DNA of 18,443 bases, taken from assembly GCA_964480635.1 (NCBI GenBank), contig CAYZQE010000048.1, positions 1 to 18,443 on the forward strand, given 5' to 3'. The translations under genes were made by a program, and so were the position numbers. Positions 1 through 7,754 of the stretch are shown in pieces; positions within the stretch are counted from its first letter, which is position 1; each line of letters starts with the position of its first letter. The stretch comes from CAYZQE01 sp964480635 (GTDB lineage: Bacteria; Pseudomonadota; Gammaproteobacteria; GCA-001735895). The notes below the pieces were generated by a model, which saw only the letters and a list, made by a program, of their open reading frames with translations, had not been told where the DNA came from and did no database searches.

Positions 1-140
1 CTCAAGACAAAGAGTTTTATGCCTTTACTCGTAGTTTAGATGCGTATAAAAATAGTTTTGGTGGCGGTTCAGATGTCTTGGTTATTAGCCCTGATTCTGA
101 GTTTTTCCGTTACTTTAATACCTCAACCGTAAAAAAATAA
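1..140 (+). CDS. hflC: HflC C-terminus (partial, FtsH modulator)
   Basis: This is the last 45 codons of a gene that enters from the left edge, reading in frame from base 3 and ending in TAA at 138-140. The readable tail includes YAFTRSLDAYKNSF and VLVISPDSEFFRYF, which match the conserved C-terminus of HflC. HflC is a membrane-anchored SPFH/prohibitin-family protein that forms a complex with HflK and modulates the FtsH protease. The next gene is the DUF2065 partner found after hflC in E. coli, which supports the call. The N-terminal membrane anchor and the SPFH domain lie outside the window. Confidence 0.9.
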   Translation, partial: QDKEFYAFTRSLDAYKNSFGGGSDVLVISPDSEFFRYFNTSTVKK

Positions 141-160
141 ACTGAAGTTGTGGGCAGATT

Positions 161-352
161 ATGAATTGGACTGATTTATTATCTGCTCTAGCTTTAGTGC
201 TTATTATAGAAGGGCTTATGCCGTTTATAAGTCCTTCTGCTTATAAGAAAAATATGGCGCAAATGTTAGAGCTTAATGACAGTAACCTTCGGGTGATTGC
301 AATGGGCAGCATGGTTGTTGGCGTGTTTTTTTTATATTTAATTCGCGCTTAA
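161..352 (+). CDS. yjeT: DUF2065 small inner-membrane protein (YjeT-like)
   Basis: A 63-residue protein with two hydrophobic segments, roughly residues 5-24 and 45-62, separated by a short polar stretch (SAYKKNMAQMLELND). Its length, the early LIIEGLMPF motif and its position between hflC and purA match the DUF2065 family, E. coli YjeT. The biochemical role is unknown; conserved linkage with hflK-hflC suggests a membrane-associated function, but that is inference. It starts 20 bp after the hflC stop, so it probably belongs to the same transcript. Its stop codon lies inside the arm of a long terminator hairpin. Confidence 0.85.
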   Translation: MNWTDLLSALALVLIIEGLMPFISPSAYKKNMAQMLELNDSNLRVIAMGSMVVGVFFLYLIRA

Positions 353-414
353 GGATAATCTGATTAAGTCTAAAATAATTGGACTTAATCAGATTGTCCT
401 TAAGTACCTTTTTT
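347..414 (+). terminator. long hairpin terminator after the hflC-yjeT unit
   Basis: Arms 347-373 and 379-405 form a nearly continuous stem of about 27 pairs around a 5-nt loop. The core 20-base arms (351-370 and 382-401) differ at one position, which becomes a U-G wobble on the plus strand. Other imperfect pairs (347/405 and 371/381) are also G-U wobbles on the plus strand. A six-T run follows at 409-414. The stem is AT-rich and the T-run starts a few bases after the stem base, so termination may be partial. The hairpin includes the yjeT stop codon. Confidence 0.75.
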
Positions 415-517
415 CAGCGGGAAAGGGTGTGGTATCGCTACATGGATTTAGCTTATTAGAGCAATGCAGGAGCCATTGTTAAGAGAGAAATCTCACCGTT
501 AATTGATAACCCAAATT

Positions 518-1711
518 ATGCAAAAAACAAATAAAACACCGTGGCTATTGCCAGATGGCATAGAAGAAATTTTAGCGCCAGAAGCCAGTAGTATCGAAGC
601 CCTACGTCGCCAATTACTTGAATTATACCGCACTTGGGGCTATCAGTTAGTGATGACCCCTATGATAGAGAACCTTGATTCTTTATTAACGGGTACAGCT
701 CATTGTTTAGAGTTGCAAACATTTACCGTGGTAGATCAAATTTCGGGTAAGCAAATGGGTATCCGCTCTGATATGACGCCACAAGTTGCTCGAATGGATG
801 CGCATCTTTTAGCCGCAGAATCAGAGATTAATCGTTTAAGCTATTGTGGGCATTTATTGCATACAAAACCTTCTGGCATCACATCAAGCCGTGCGCCTTT
901 GCAAATTGGCGCTGAAATTTTTGGCTCAAGTGATTTACAAAGTGATATTGAAGTGATTTCTTTAATGATTGAAACTTTGCAAGCAGCAGGCATTAAAGCG
1001 TTTTCTATTGATATTGGCCATGTTGGTATTTTTAGTGAGTTAATGACTAATTTTGATTTATCGGCTGAGGCCGAAAAAGCGTTGTTTGATAAATTACAAC
1101 GTAAATCAATACCTGAAATTAATGAATACGTCTCTCAGTTAAACCTTAGCGAAGCTCAAAATAATCAACTTCAACAACTGGCATTGTTAAACGGTGAATT
1201 GGATACCATTTCGCAGGCGCGTCAATTATTTGATAAAAATCTAACTAAAATTCATAGCTACCTTGATGTTATTGAAAAAGTCGCCCAACATTTAAAAAAT
1301 AATTACAGCGATGTTGCTATTCATTGTGACTTGGCAGAATTACGTGGTTATGAATATCATACGGGTATTGTGTTTGCCGCTTATGTGGCGGGGCAGGGCA
1401 CAGAAATTGCCCGTGGTGGACGTTATGATAATGTGGGTGAGCTGTTTGGTAAAGCGCGTCCAGCAACAGGGTTTAGCACTGATTTAATTGCATTACAGCG
1501 CTTAGCTAAAAGCCCTCATGCTTTAGCAAAGGCTACCTTAGCCCCCAATACGGATGATGCCGCTTGCGCTGCGCTTATTAAATCATTAAGAGCATCGGGT
1601 GACATTGTTATAATTGATTTAAGCAATGGCAAACTCAGTGCAAAAGAGCAAAACTGTCACAAAATAATTAAACATAAAGATGGCCAATGGCTATCTCTAG
1701 ATGAACACTAA
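518..1711 (+). CDS. hisZ: ATP phosphoribosyltransferase regulatory subunit HisZ
   Basis: HisZ is a catalytically inactive paralogue of histidyl-tRNA synthetase. It forms an octamer with the short form of HisG and confers histidine feedback control on the first step of histidine synthesis. The N-terminus has WLLPDGIEEIL followed by a class II synthetase-like core with MGIRSDMTPQVARMDAH. Near residues 285-310 it has LRGYEYHTGIVFAAY and ARGGRYDNVG, as in HisZ. The ATG at 518 gives 397 residues and puts WLLPDG at the usual distance from the start. An in-frame TTG at 503 would add five residues. Neither start has a clear Shine-Dalgarno sequence. purA begins 22 bp downstream. No hisG is in the window. 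Confidence 0.93.
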   Translation: MQKTNKTPWLLPDGIEEILAPEASSIEALRRQLLELYRTWGYQLVMTPMIENLDSLLTGTAHCLELQTFTVVDQISGKQMGIRSDMTPQVARMDAHLLAAESEINRLSYCGHLLHTKPSGITSSRAPLQIGAEIFGSSDLQSDIEVISLMIETLQAAGIKAFSIDIGHVGIFSELMTNFDLSAEAEKALFDKLQRKSIPEINEYVSQLNLSEAQNNQLQQLALLNGELDTISQARQLFDKNLTKIHSYLDVIEKVAQHLKNNYSDVAIHCDLAELRGYEYHTGIVFAAYVAGQGTEIARGGRYDNVGELFGKARPATGFSTDLIALQRLAKSPHALAKATLAPNTDDAACAALIKSLRASGDIVIIDLSNGKLSAKEQNCHKIIKHKDGQWLSLDEH

Positions 1712-1733
1712 AAATAAGTCATAGGAATTAGGA

Positions 1734-3053
1734 ATGTCAAAGAATGTAGTAGTCATTGGTACGCAATGGGGCGATGAAGGCAAGGGTAAAATTGTCGATT
1801 TATTAACCGAAAAAGCCAAAGCCGTTGTGCGTTTTCAAGGCGGTCATAATGCCGGTCATACCTTAGTGATTGACGGTGTTAAAACCGTATTGCATCTGAT
1901 TCCATCTGGCGTATTACGCGATGGCGTTAAATGCTTAATTGGTAATGGTGTGGTGTTATCACCCGAAGCCTTATTAAAAGAAATGCAGCAGCTAGAAGAA
2001 AATGGCGTGCCAGCGCGTGACCGCATTTTCTTATCAGAATCATGCCCTGTTATTTTGCCGTATCATATTGCACTAGACCAAGCGCGTGAAATTGCGCGTG
2101 GTAACAAAGCGATAGGCACAACAGGCCGTGGCATAGGCCCCTGTTATGAAGATAAAATCGCTCGTCGTGGTATTCGTTTAGGCGAAATGATGGACGCAGA
2201 CCACTTTGCTAAACGTTTAAAAGAAGTGATGGAATACCATAATTTCACCTTAGTAAATTACTTCAAACAACAAGCCGTTGATTACCAGACCGTATTAAAA
2301 GAATCACTTGGGCATGCAGAACAAATGCGTGACTTAATAGCCGATATCCCTGGCATGTTGCATGACATGAAAGCGAATAATGAAAATATTATGTTTGAAG
2401 GCGCTCAAGGCGCATTGCTTGATATAGATCATGGCACCTATCCTTATGTGACATCTTCAACTACAACAGCAGGCGGCGCAGCAGCAGGTTCGGGTGTTGG
2501 CCCCTGTGATTTAGATTATATTTGCGGCATTGTAAAAGCCTATACCACACGCGTAGGTGCAGGCCCGTTTCCAACCGAATTAGTGTATGACGTTGAAACC
2601 GATAAAGGCGACGAAATTGGTAAGTTTTTAGGCACAAAAGGGCATGAATTTGGTGCAACAACAGGTCGCCAAAGACGTTGTGGTTGGCTAGATATGGTAT
2701 CGCTAAATCGCTCATTAAAAATTAACAGCGTCACGGGTATTTGCATCACTAAGTTAGATGTATTAGATGGTATGGATAGCATTAAAATAGCCATTGCTTA
2801 TGATCTTAATGGCAAGCAAGTTACTGTGCCACCTGCAGGCGCGGATAATTTTTCTAAATGTAATCCTGTTTATATTGATATGCCGGGCTGGAGTGAATCT
2901 ACAGTGGGCGCTAAATCATTTGCTGAATTACCTCCCGCGGCTCAAAACTATTTGAAAAAAATTGAAGAGCTATCAGGTGTTCCGATTCATATTATCTCAA
3001 CAGGGCCTGATAGAGCTGAAACAATGGTTCTTGTTCATCCATTTGATGAATAG
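1734..3053 (+). CDS. purA: adenylosuccinate synthetase
   Basis: PurA joins IMP and aspartate using GTP to form adenylosuccinate, the first committed step from IMP to AMP. The protein has 439 residues, close to the usual 430. It carries the signature GTQWGDEGKGKIVD at residues 9-22, including catalytic Asp14, and GGHNAGHT with catalytic His42. The IMP-binding region GTTGRGIGPCYEDK and the GTP/aspartate-loop regions are also present. The start is supported by an AGGA-type ribosome site a few bases upstream. It follows hisZ by 22 bp and is probably co-transcribed with it, and a rho-independent terminator follows. Together with guaB-guaA downstream, both branches from IMP are encoded in this window. 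Confidence 0.98.
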   Translation: MSKNVVVIGTQWGDEGKGKIVDLLTEKAKAVVRFQGGHNAGHTLVIDGVKTVLHLIPSGVLRDGVKCLIGNGVVLSPEALLKEMQQLEENGVPARDRIFLSESCPVILPYHIALDQAREIARGNKAIGTTGRGIGPCYEDKIARRGIRLGEMMDADHFAKRLKEVMEYHNFTLVNYFKQQAVDYQTVLKESLGHAEQMRDLIADIPGMLHDMKANNENIMFEGAQGALLDIDHGTYPYVTSSTTTAGGAAAGSGVGPCDLDYICGIVKAYTTRVGAGPFPTELVYDVETDKGDEIGKFLGTKGHEFGATTGRQRRCGWLDMVSLNRSLKINSVTGICITKLDVLDGMDSIKIAIAYDLNGKQVTVPPAGADNFSKCNPVYIDMPGWSESTVGAKSFAELPPAAQNYLKKIEELSGVPIHIISTGPDRAETMVLVHPFDE

Positions 3054-3080
3054 CCCTATTGAGCTTTAGAACTATTAATT

Positions 3081-3111
3081 AAAAAAAGAAGGATTTATCC
3101 TTCTTTTTTTT
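3081..3111 (+). terminator. rho-independent terminator after purA
   Basis: Arms 3081-3093 and 3098-3110 form a perfect 13-bp stem with a 4-nt loop. The stem has a GAAGGA/TCCTTC core inside an A-tract and a T-tract. The T-run reaches 3111, 58 nt after the purA stop. The A-tract on the other arm could let it work in both directions, though no minus-strand gene needs it here. Confidence 0.88.
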
Positions 3112-3137
3112 GATCTAATGGGAATAAAGACTATGAT
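3110..3137 (+). promoter_or_regulatory. possible sigma-70 promoter for the metalloprotease
   Basis: TTGATC (3110-3115), a 16-bp spacer and TATGAT (3132-3137) resemble a sigma-70 promoter. They lie immediately after the purA terminator and about 38 bp before the TTG start of the protease. The -35 overlaps the last T of the terminator. This rests only on consensus match and position. Confidence 0.4.
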
Positions 3138-3174
3138 CTAACATACTCTTGTTACGCTCTTTAGGAAAAAGATA

Positions 3175-5274
3175 TTGAAGTATTTTACATTCATTTTATG
3201 TGTTGTTTTTAATGCCTCAGCCCTTGCCGATCAGTATTGGTCAACACCGACCATCAGCGCCAAACAAATCAATGGTTTATCACTATTTCAATTAGATATT
3301 GATGCGTTAAATACATCGCTGAGTTTATTGTCTCAACAAGGCTCAGTTATCATCAGTTTACCTAGAGTTGATGGTAGTTTAAGTCAATTTAGGGTATCGC
3401 CAACACAGGTAATGGCAGCCGATTTAGCGTATAAATACCCAAGCCTTAAAACCTTTAAAATTCAGCATATTACTGATAATGATGTGCGTGGTCGTATGGA
3501 GTTAATTGACGATCAATTAACGGTTATGATTAAAACAGCTTATTCTCAAGAGTTACTAAATCCTTCAAATGAATCAAGCTTTCAAAACTACGCTGTTCAG
3601 CGCAAGGGCTTTGTGCCTCAAACATCTTATTCATGTGGCACCACAGCAGTAAATTCATCAAATAAATTAGCAATGACATTGCCTAATAATAGCCAATATC
3701 GTTCTGCACCTAATACCTTAAAAAAATTAAGAGTGGCAATAGCAACTACTGTCGAATATTCAGAGCTATTCTGTGGGACAACATCCACCGTGTTAGCCGA
3801 AGTGGCCATAGCCGTTAATCGCATTAACGAAGTTTATGAAAGCGAGTTAGCTATTACCCTAGAGTTGGTTAGCAAAAATGAGGATATTATTTTTTTAACG
3901 TCGGATGATTATAATAATAATGATGCGAATCAAATGATTGATATTAATCGCAACATCCTTAATGCAGCTATCGGAAGTTCAAATTATGATTTGGGTCATG
4001 TTTTTAGCACAGGTGGCGGTGGTTTAGCCAGTGTGGGCGTTGCGTGTTCAAGCACTAATAAAGCCAGTGGTGTCACTGGCCGCGCATCACCGCTTAACGA
4101 TCCCTTTTGGATTGATTTTGTGGCGCATGAAATGGGGCATCAATTAGGAGCAGAGCATACGTTTAATGGTACATCGGGTTCTTGTAGTGGTATTAATCGA
4201 GAGGCTGCTACGGCCTATGAGCCGGGTAGTGGCTCAACCATTATGGCTTATGCTGGCATTTGTGGTGGTGAAAACTTGCAATCAAATTCAGATGCAAGTT
4301 TTCACTTTGCATCCATTGATCAAATAGATGCGGTGATGACATCAAACCCCAGTTGCGGTACATCGGTCGCGTATTCTTCAGTACACAGTGGCAATAGCAA
4401 TGCGAATGCCCCTGTTGCAAATGCGGGCAATGATTTTAATATACCCATCAATACCCCCTTTATGTTAACCGCAACGGCAAGTGATGCAGATAATGATACG
4501 CTGTATTATCAATGGGATGGAGCAGATAAAGGCAGTTCTACAAACTTAGCAACTTTTGGTGATGATGATGGTTCAAGAGCATTATTTCGCTCGAATTTAC
4601 CGCAAACCAATAATGTGCGATATTTCCCTTCTTTATCAAAGCTATTAACTGGGGCAGCTCATAAGGGCGAAGTGTTACCGACTTCAACACGTGATATTAA
4701 TTTTCAATTAAAGGTAACGGATAACAAAGGTGGCTTGGCAAGTGACAGCATCAAATTATTGTCTCATTCTTCTATTGGCGCTTTTGTGGTGACCTCTCAA
4801 TCGACGTCGACTAGTTTTACAGCGTTAGCTTCAGTGCCAGTCACTTGGAATGTGGCCAATACGACCAATGCTCCGGTAAGTTGTGCAACGGTTGATATTG
4901 AGTTACTGAGCATGAATGCAGACAGTTCTAAATTTAGTAAGCAAAGTATAGCAAGTAACGAAGTCAATGATGGCTCTGCTCTGGTTACTTTGCCCGATGT
5001 TAATTCAACAATTAATCGTTTTTTAATAAAATGCAGCACTAATGTATTTTTTGCAATTAACAGTAGTGACTTTGCAATTACGGGTGGTTCGATCTCGGCA
5101 TCAACCGATGATTTTAGCACGGGAGTGGATGGCGGCTTGCCGCCTAGTTCTTTTGTCTCTACGGCAGCTACGTGTGAAGCCAATGGCATTACGCCCAGTG
5201 AAGGTGGTGGAGCAATGTCTACGTGGTTATTGTCATTGTTAATGGCGCTTCTATTTACACGACGTCGACTTTAA
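3175..5274 (+). CDS. secreted reprolysin-family zinc metalloprotease with GlyGly-CTERM-like tail
   Basis: A 699-residue exported protease. Residues 1-18 form a signal peptide ending in ASALA. The zinc site is HEMGHQLGAEH at residues 318-328, the HExxHxxGxxH form of metzincins. It is followed by a Met-turn-like STIMAY near 354-359, as in reprolysin-like M12B-type peptidases. From about residue 412 there is an Ig/PKD-like domain (APVANAGND, SDADNDTLYYQWDG). The last 23 residues have GGG, a hydrophobic span and RRRL, the layout of GlyGly-CTERM sorting tails that rhombosortase processes on type II secretion substrates. The start is TTG, chosen because it follows AGGAAAA and gives a clean signal peptide; no in-frame ATG fits. 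The substrate is unknown. The 3' end overlaps the convergent lipoprotein gene by 24 bp. Confidence 0.85.
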   Translation: MKYFTFILCVVFNASALADQYWSTPTISAKQINGLSLFQLDIDALNTSLSLLSQQGSVIISLPRVDGSLSQFRVSPTQVMAADLAYKYPSLKTFKIQHITDNDVRGRMELIDDQLTVMIKTAYSQELLNPSNESSFQNYAVQRKGFVPQTSYSCGTTAVNSSNKLAMTLPNNSQYRSAPNTLKKLRVAIATTVEYSELFCGTTSTVLAEVAIAVNRINEVYESELAITLELVSKNEDIIFLTSDDYNNNDANQMIDINRNILNAAIGSSNYDLGHVFSTGGGGLASVGVACSSTNKASGVTGRASPLNDPFWIDFVAHEMGHQLGAEHTFNGTSGSCSGINREAATAYEPGSGSTIMAYAGICGGENLQSNSDASFHFASIDQIDAVMTSNPSCGTSVAYSSVHSGNSNANAPVANAGNDFNIPINTPFMLTATASDADNDTLYYQWDGADKGSSTNLATFGDDDGSRALFRSNLPQTNNVRYFPSLSKLLTGAAHKGEVLPTSTRDINFQLKVTDNKGGLASDSIKLLSHSSIGAFVVTSQSTSTSFTALASVPVTWNVANTTNAPVSCATVDIELLSMNADSSKFSKQSIASNEVNDGSALVTLPDVNSTINRFLIKCSTNVFFAINSSDFAITGGSISASTDDFSTGVDGGLPPSSFVSTAATCEANGITPSEGGGAMSTWLLSLLMALLFTRRRL

Positions 5275-5771
5275 TATGTAACGATTATACACCTCGCTGT
5301 ATTGCTGAGCTTTTTGTCTTTGTTTTAAATGCTCAGGACTGCGCACAACATCACCCATACCGTCTATGCGCATAATTTGGCAACGTTGTTGTAACTGTTT
5401 AACCTGTTGCTGCTTTATGCCGGGTACGATTAATCCACGTTGATCAAAACCAATGAGGGTGAAGTTATTGTTGCTAATCGCTACTTTTGCATCATCAATA
5501 GCATTNNNNNNNNNNNNNNNNNNNNNNNNNNNNNNNNNNNNNNNNNNNNNNNNNNNNNNNNNNNNNNNNNNNNNNNNNNNNNNNNNNNNNNNNNNNNNNN
5601 NNNNNCAATGAGGGTGAAGTTATTGTTGCTAATCGCTACTTTTGCATCATCAATAGCATTTGCAGTTTGCATGTAATCAATGTTTAAAGTTTGTTTTGGT
5701 GAAAAGCTATAATTCATAGCGCATGAACTCATCAAAACGGCAGACAGCAAAAATAAGGTTTTCTGTTTCAT
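5251..5771 (-). CDS. small lipoprotein gene split by a scaffold gap
   Basis: The minus-strand frame starts at ATG 5771 with a lipoprotein-type signal (hydrophobic LFLLSAVLMSS, then Cys17). It reads 55 codons into the left-hand copy of a duplicated 55-base segment. If the two copies (5451-5505 and 5606-5660) are merged and the 100 Ns dropped, the frame continues without a stop for another 66 codons. It then ends at TAG 5253-5251, giving about 121 residues. The second half includes GFDQRGLIVPGIKQQQ and a Gln/Arg-rich C-terminus. Met at lipobox position -3 is unusual, so lipidation is probable rather than certain. I do not recognise the family. The upstream AAGAGA can serve as ribosome site. The gene lies downstream of the SoxK-like gene, beyond that gene's terminator. 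Confidence 0.72.
5451..5660. repeat. 55-bp direct duplication flanking the N gap (assembly artefact)
   Basis: Bases 5451-5505 and 5606-5660 are identical over all 55 positions. The left copy ends exactly where the Ns begin and the right copy begins exactly where they end. This is best explained as one genomic segment represented twice. Confidence 0.92.
5506..5605. other. 100-N assembly gap, probably not real sequence
   Basis: Exactly 100 Ns are flanked on each side by the same 55 bases. This is the pattern left when two contigs that overlap by a k-mer length are scaffolded rather than merged. The reconstructed lipoprotein frame across the merged junction supports an overlap instead of missing DNA. 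Confidence 0.9.
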
Positions 5772-5801
5772 GGGAAAGTATCTCTTAAATTCTCTATGGG
5801 C

Positions 5802-5828
5802 AAAAAAAAGGCTGGAACACCAGCCTTT
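5802..5828 (-). terminator. rho-independent terminator of the SoxK-like gene
   Basis: Arms 5807-5815 and 5820-5828 form a perfect 9-bp stem (AAAGGCTGG / CCAGCCTTT) with a 4-nt loop. On the minus strand the stem is followed by a run of eight T (5809-5802). It begins 20 bp beyond the SoxK-like stop at 5849, and it separates that gene from the lipoprotein gene. Confidence 0.88.
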
Positions 5829-5848
5829 AAAATTATGACAAAAAAGCT

Positions 5849-6157
5849 TTAGTGATGATTTTTCGCAAAACGTTTAGTTTCAATGTCAAATTGTGCCGCA
5901 GCCGTGTTACCTTGCGCTTCAGCAGCATTAGCCAATTTGATAGCACCAGAATAATCTTTCTTAGAAACCATTGTTTTAGCCTTTTTAATCATTTTGCCTG
6001 TATCGCGCCATTCGTAACCTACTTTTTTAGCCGCATTATTAGCCATAGTCGCTTTAGAAATGGCAGAATCGGCATGAGCTTTAGTGGCTCCAGCAAAAAC
6101 ATTGCTTGATAAAATGAGTGTGACCGCAGTGGCTAAGAGTGTAAATTTTTTTAACAT
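5849..6157 (-). CDS. SoxXA-binding-protein-like (SoxK) small periplasmic protein
   Basis: A 102-residue exported protein with a signal peptide at about residues 1-22 (LLATAVTLILSSNVFA). The mature part is an alanine/lysine-rich helical protein with YEWRDTGKMIKKAK at 48-61, DYSGAIKLANAAEAQG at 68-83 and a Gln-containing tail. This WRDTxKxIKxA ... A-KLA-xA-xQG pattern is what I recall for SoxXA-binding proteins (SoxK/SAXB), which boost the SoxXA cytochrome in thiosulfate oxidation. Related DUF4398-type helical proteins could look similar, so the function is inferred. The ATG at 6157 is chosen because GAAGGAGA lies 8 nt upstream and the signal peptide begins there. A longer frame from 6313 would run across the guaB promoter. 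No other sox gene is nearby. Confidence 0.65.
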   Translation of the reverse strand: MLKKFTLLATAVTLILSSNVFAGATKAHADSAISKATMANNAAKKVGYEWRDTGKMIKKAKTMVSKKDYSGAIKLANAAEAQGNTAAAQFDIETKRFAKNHH

Positions 6158-6233
6158 ATGAGGGTTCTCCTTCGATTTAATGTAAATAACTGATTGAAAT
6201 TTTATTATTGTTATCGTTTTAGACATTAACCTG

Positions 6234-6262
6234 TTTACCAGACTAACGTCAATCTTTATAAT
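6234..6262 (+). promoter_or_regulatory. sigma-70 promoter for guaBA
   Basis: TTTACC (6234-6239), a 17-bp spacer and a perfect TATAAT (6257-6262) lie 33 bp before the guaB start. This leaves a leader of about 26 nt that contains the AGAGGT ribosome site. It lies in the 138-bp intergenic region shared with the divergent SoxK-like gene, for which I see no convincing promoter. Confidence 0.65.
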
Positions 6263-6295
6263 CGTCCGACTTTTAAAGACTAGAGAGGTCACCCT

Positions 6296-7750
6296 ATGCG
6301 AATCATTCAACAAGCCCTTACTTTTGATGACGTTTTACTGGTGCCTGCTAAGTCAGATGTATTGCCCAACGAAGCAGTGCTTAAAACGCAATTAACAAAG
6401 ACCATTGCTTTAAATATTCCCTTGTTATCGGCGGCTATGGATACCGTCACCGAATTTGCCTTAGCCATTGCTATGGCTCAAGAAGGTGGATTAGGTATTA
6501 TTCATAAAAACTTAAGCCCTGAAGCTCAAGCCAAGCAAGTTGCTAAGGTTAAAAAATATGAATCGGGTGTTATTAAAGATCCGATTACAATCAGCCCAAA
6601 TTCATCCGTTAGAGATGTTATTGAACTGACTGAGAAAAAACAAATTTCTGGCTTGCCAGTTATTGATGCAGGTGAGCTTGTTGGGATTGTGACAAAGCGT
6701 GACTTACGTTTTGAAACTAATCTCGATCAACCTGTTTCGTCCATTATGACGACGAAAGAAAAGTTAGTGACGGTTGAAGAAGGGGTGTCAAAAAAAGAGG
6801 TATTGTCTTTATTGCATAAACACCGTATCGAGCGTTTATTAGTGGTTAATGATTCGGGTCATTTAAGCGGAATGATTACCGTTAAAGACATTATGAAGAC
6901 AACAAATTATCCACTAGCCTGTAAAGACGAACAAGGTCGTTTACGCGTAGGTGCTGCGGTTGGTACGGGTGCAGATACCGAAGAACGCGTGACCGCTTTA
7001 GCAAAAGCAGAAGTTGATGTGATTGTTGTTGATACGGCTCATGGGCATTCAAAAGGTGTTATTGAACGTGTTAAATGGGTGAAAGATAACTTTCCTCAAA
7101 TTCAAGTGATTGGTGGCAACATTGCAACAGGTGAAGCGGCTAAAGATTTAGTCGCAGCGGGCGCAGACTGCGTTAAGGTTGGCATTGGCCCAGGTTCTAT
7201 TTGCACCACACGTATTGTTGCTGGTGTGGGCGTGCCGCAAATAACCGCCATAGATAATGTAGCAGAAGCCCTAAAAGGCACAGGCGTACCTTTTATTGCA
7301 GATGGCGGCATTCGTTTTTCAGGTGATGTGTCTAAAGCTCTCGTAGCGGGAGCTTATTGCGTGATGATTGGCAGCATGTTTGCTGGCACAGAAGAAGCAC
7401 CAGGCGAAGTAGAATTATTTCAAGGCCGTTCATACAAATCTTATCGTGGCATGGGTTCATTAGGCGCGATGAAGCAAGGCTCAAGTGATCGTTATTTTCA
7501 AGCCGATAGTGCAGCCGAAAAATTAGTACCAGAAGGTATAGAAGGTCGTGTGCCATTTAAAGGGCCACTATCGGGGATTGTGCATCAATTATTAGGCGGT
7601 GTGCGTTCAACTATGGGTTATGTCGGTTGTGCCACCATAGAAGACTTACGCACCAAGCCAGAGTTTGTACAAATTACCAGTGCGGGCATGTCTGAATCAC
7701 ACGTTCATGATGTCACCATTACAAAAGAATCCCCCAATTACAGAGTTTAA
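6296..7750 (+). CDS. guaB: inosine-5'-monophosphate dehydrogenase
   Basis: GuaB oxidises IMP to XMP with NAD+, the first step of the GMP branch. It has 484 residues, near the usual 488. Residues 1-90 start the TIM barrel (LTFDDVLLVPAKS, LLSAAMDTVTE). About 91-205 hold two CBS domains (DPITISPNSSVRDV, ISGLPVI, RIERLLVV). The catalytic loop GPGSICTTR has Cys303, and the mobile flap region has GMGSLGAMKQGSSDRYF. The start is supported by AGAGGT upstream and the canonical MRI...ALTFDDV N-terminus. guaA starts 4 bp after its stop, the standard guaBA operon. Confidence 0.98.
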   Translation: MRIIQQALTFDDVLLVPAKSDVLPNEAVLKTQLTKTIALNIPLLSAAMDTVTEFALAIAMAQEGGLGIIHKNLSPEAQAKQVAKVKKYESGVIKDPITISPNSSVRDVIELTEKKQISGLPVIDAGELVGIVTKRDLRFETNLDQPVSSIMTTKEKLVTVEEGVSKKEVLSLLHKHRIERLLVVNDSGHLSGMITVKDIMKTTNYPLACKDEQGRLRVGAAVGTGADTEERVTALAKAEVDVIVVDTAHGHSKGVIERVKWVKDNFPQIQVIGGNIATGEAAKDLVAAGADCVKVGIGPGSICTTRIVAGVGVPQITAIDNVAEALKGTGVPFIADGGIRFSGDVSKALVAGAYCVMIGSMFAGTEEAPGEVELFQGRSYKSYRGMGSLGAMKQGSSDRYFQADSAAEKLVPEGIEGRVPFKGPLSGIVHQLLGGVRSTMGYVGCATIEDLRTKPEFVQITSAGMSESHVHDVTITKESPNYRV

Positions 7751-7754
7751 AAGC

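Noticed and set aside
484..495. Small GAGA-GAAA-TCTC hairpin before hisZ as a leader regulator.
   Set aside because: A 4-bp stem is too weak, and no histidine-rich leader peptide is present.
5440..5676. Plus-strand frame spanning the N gap.
   Set aside because: It exists only because the Ns are read through and because the 55-bp segment is present twice; the same bases code the lipoprotein on the minus strand.
6158..6313. A 52-residue N-terminal extension of the SoxK-like protein.
   Set aside because: It would run through the guaB promoter and start codon. The ATG at 6157 has a strong ribosome site and a signal peptide directly after it.
7665..7754. A 30-residue N-terminal extension of GuaA inside guaB.
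   Set aside because: The extension matches nothing in the family, and the ATG at 7755 gives the normal length and N-terminus.
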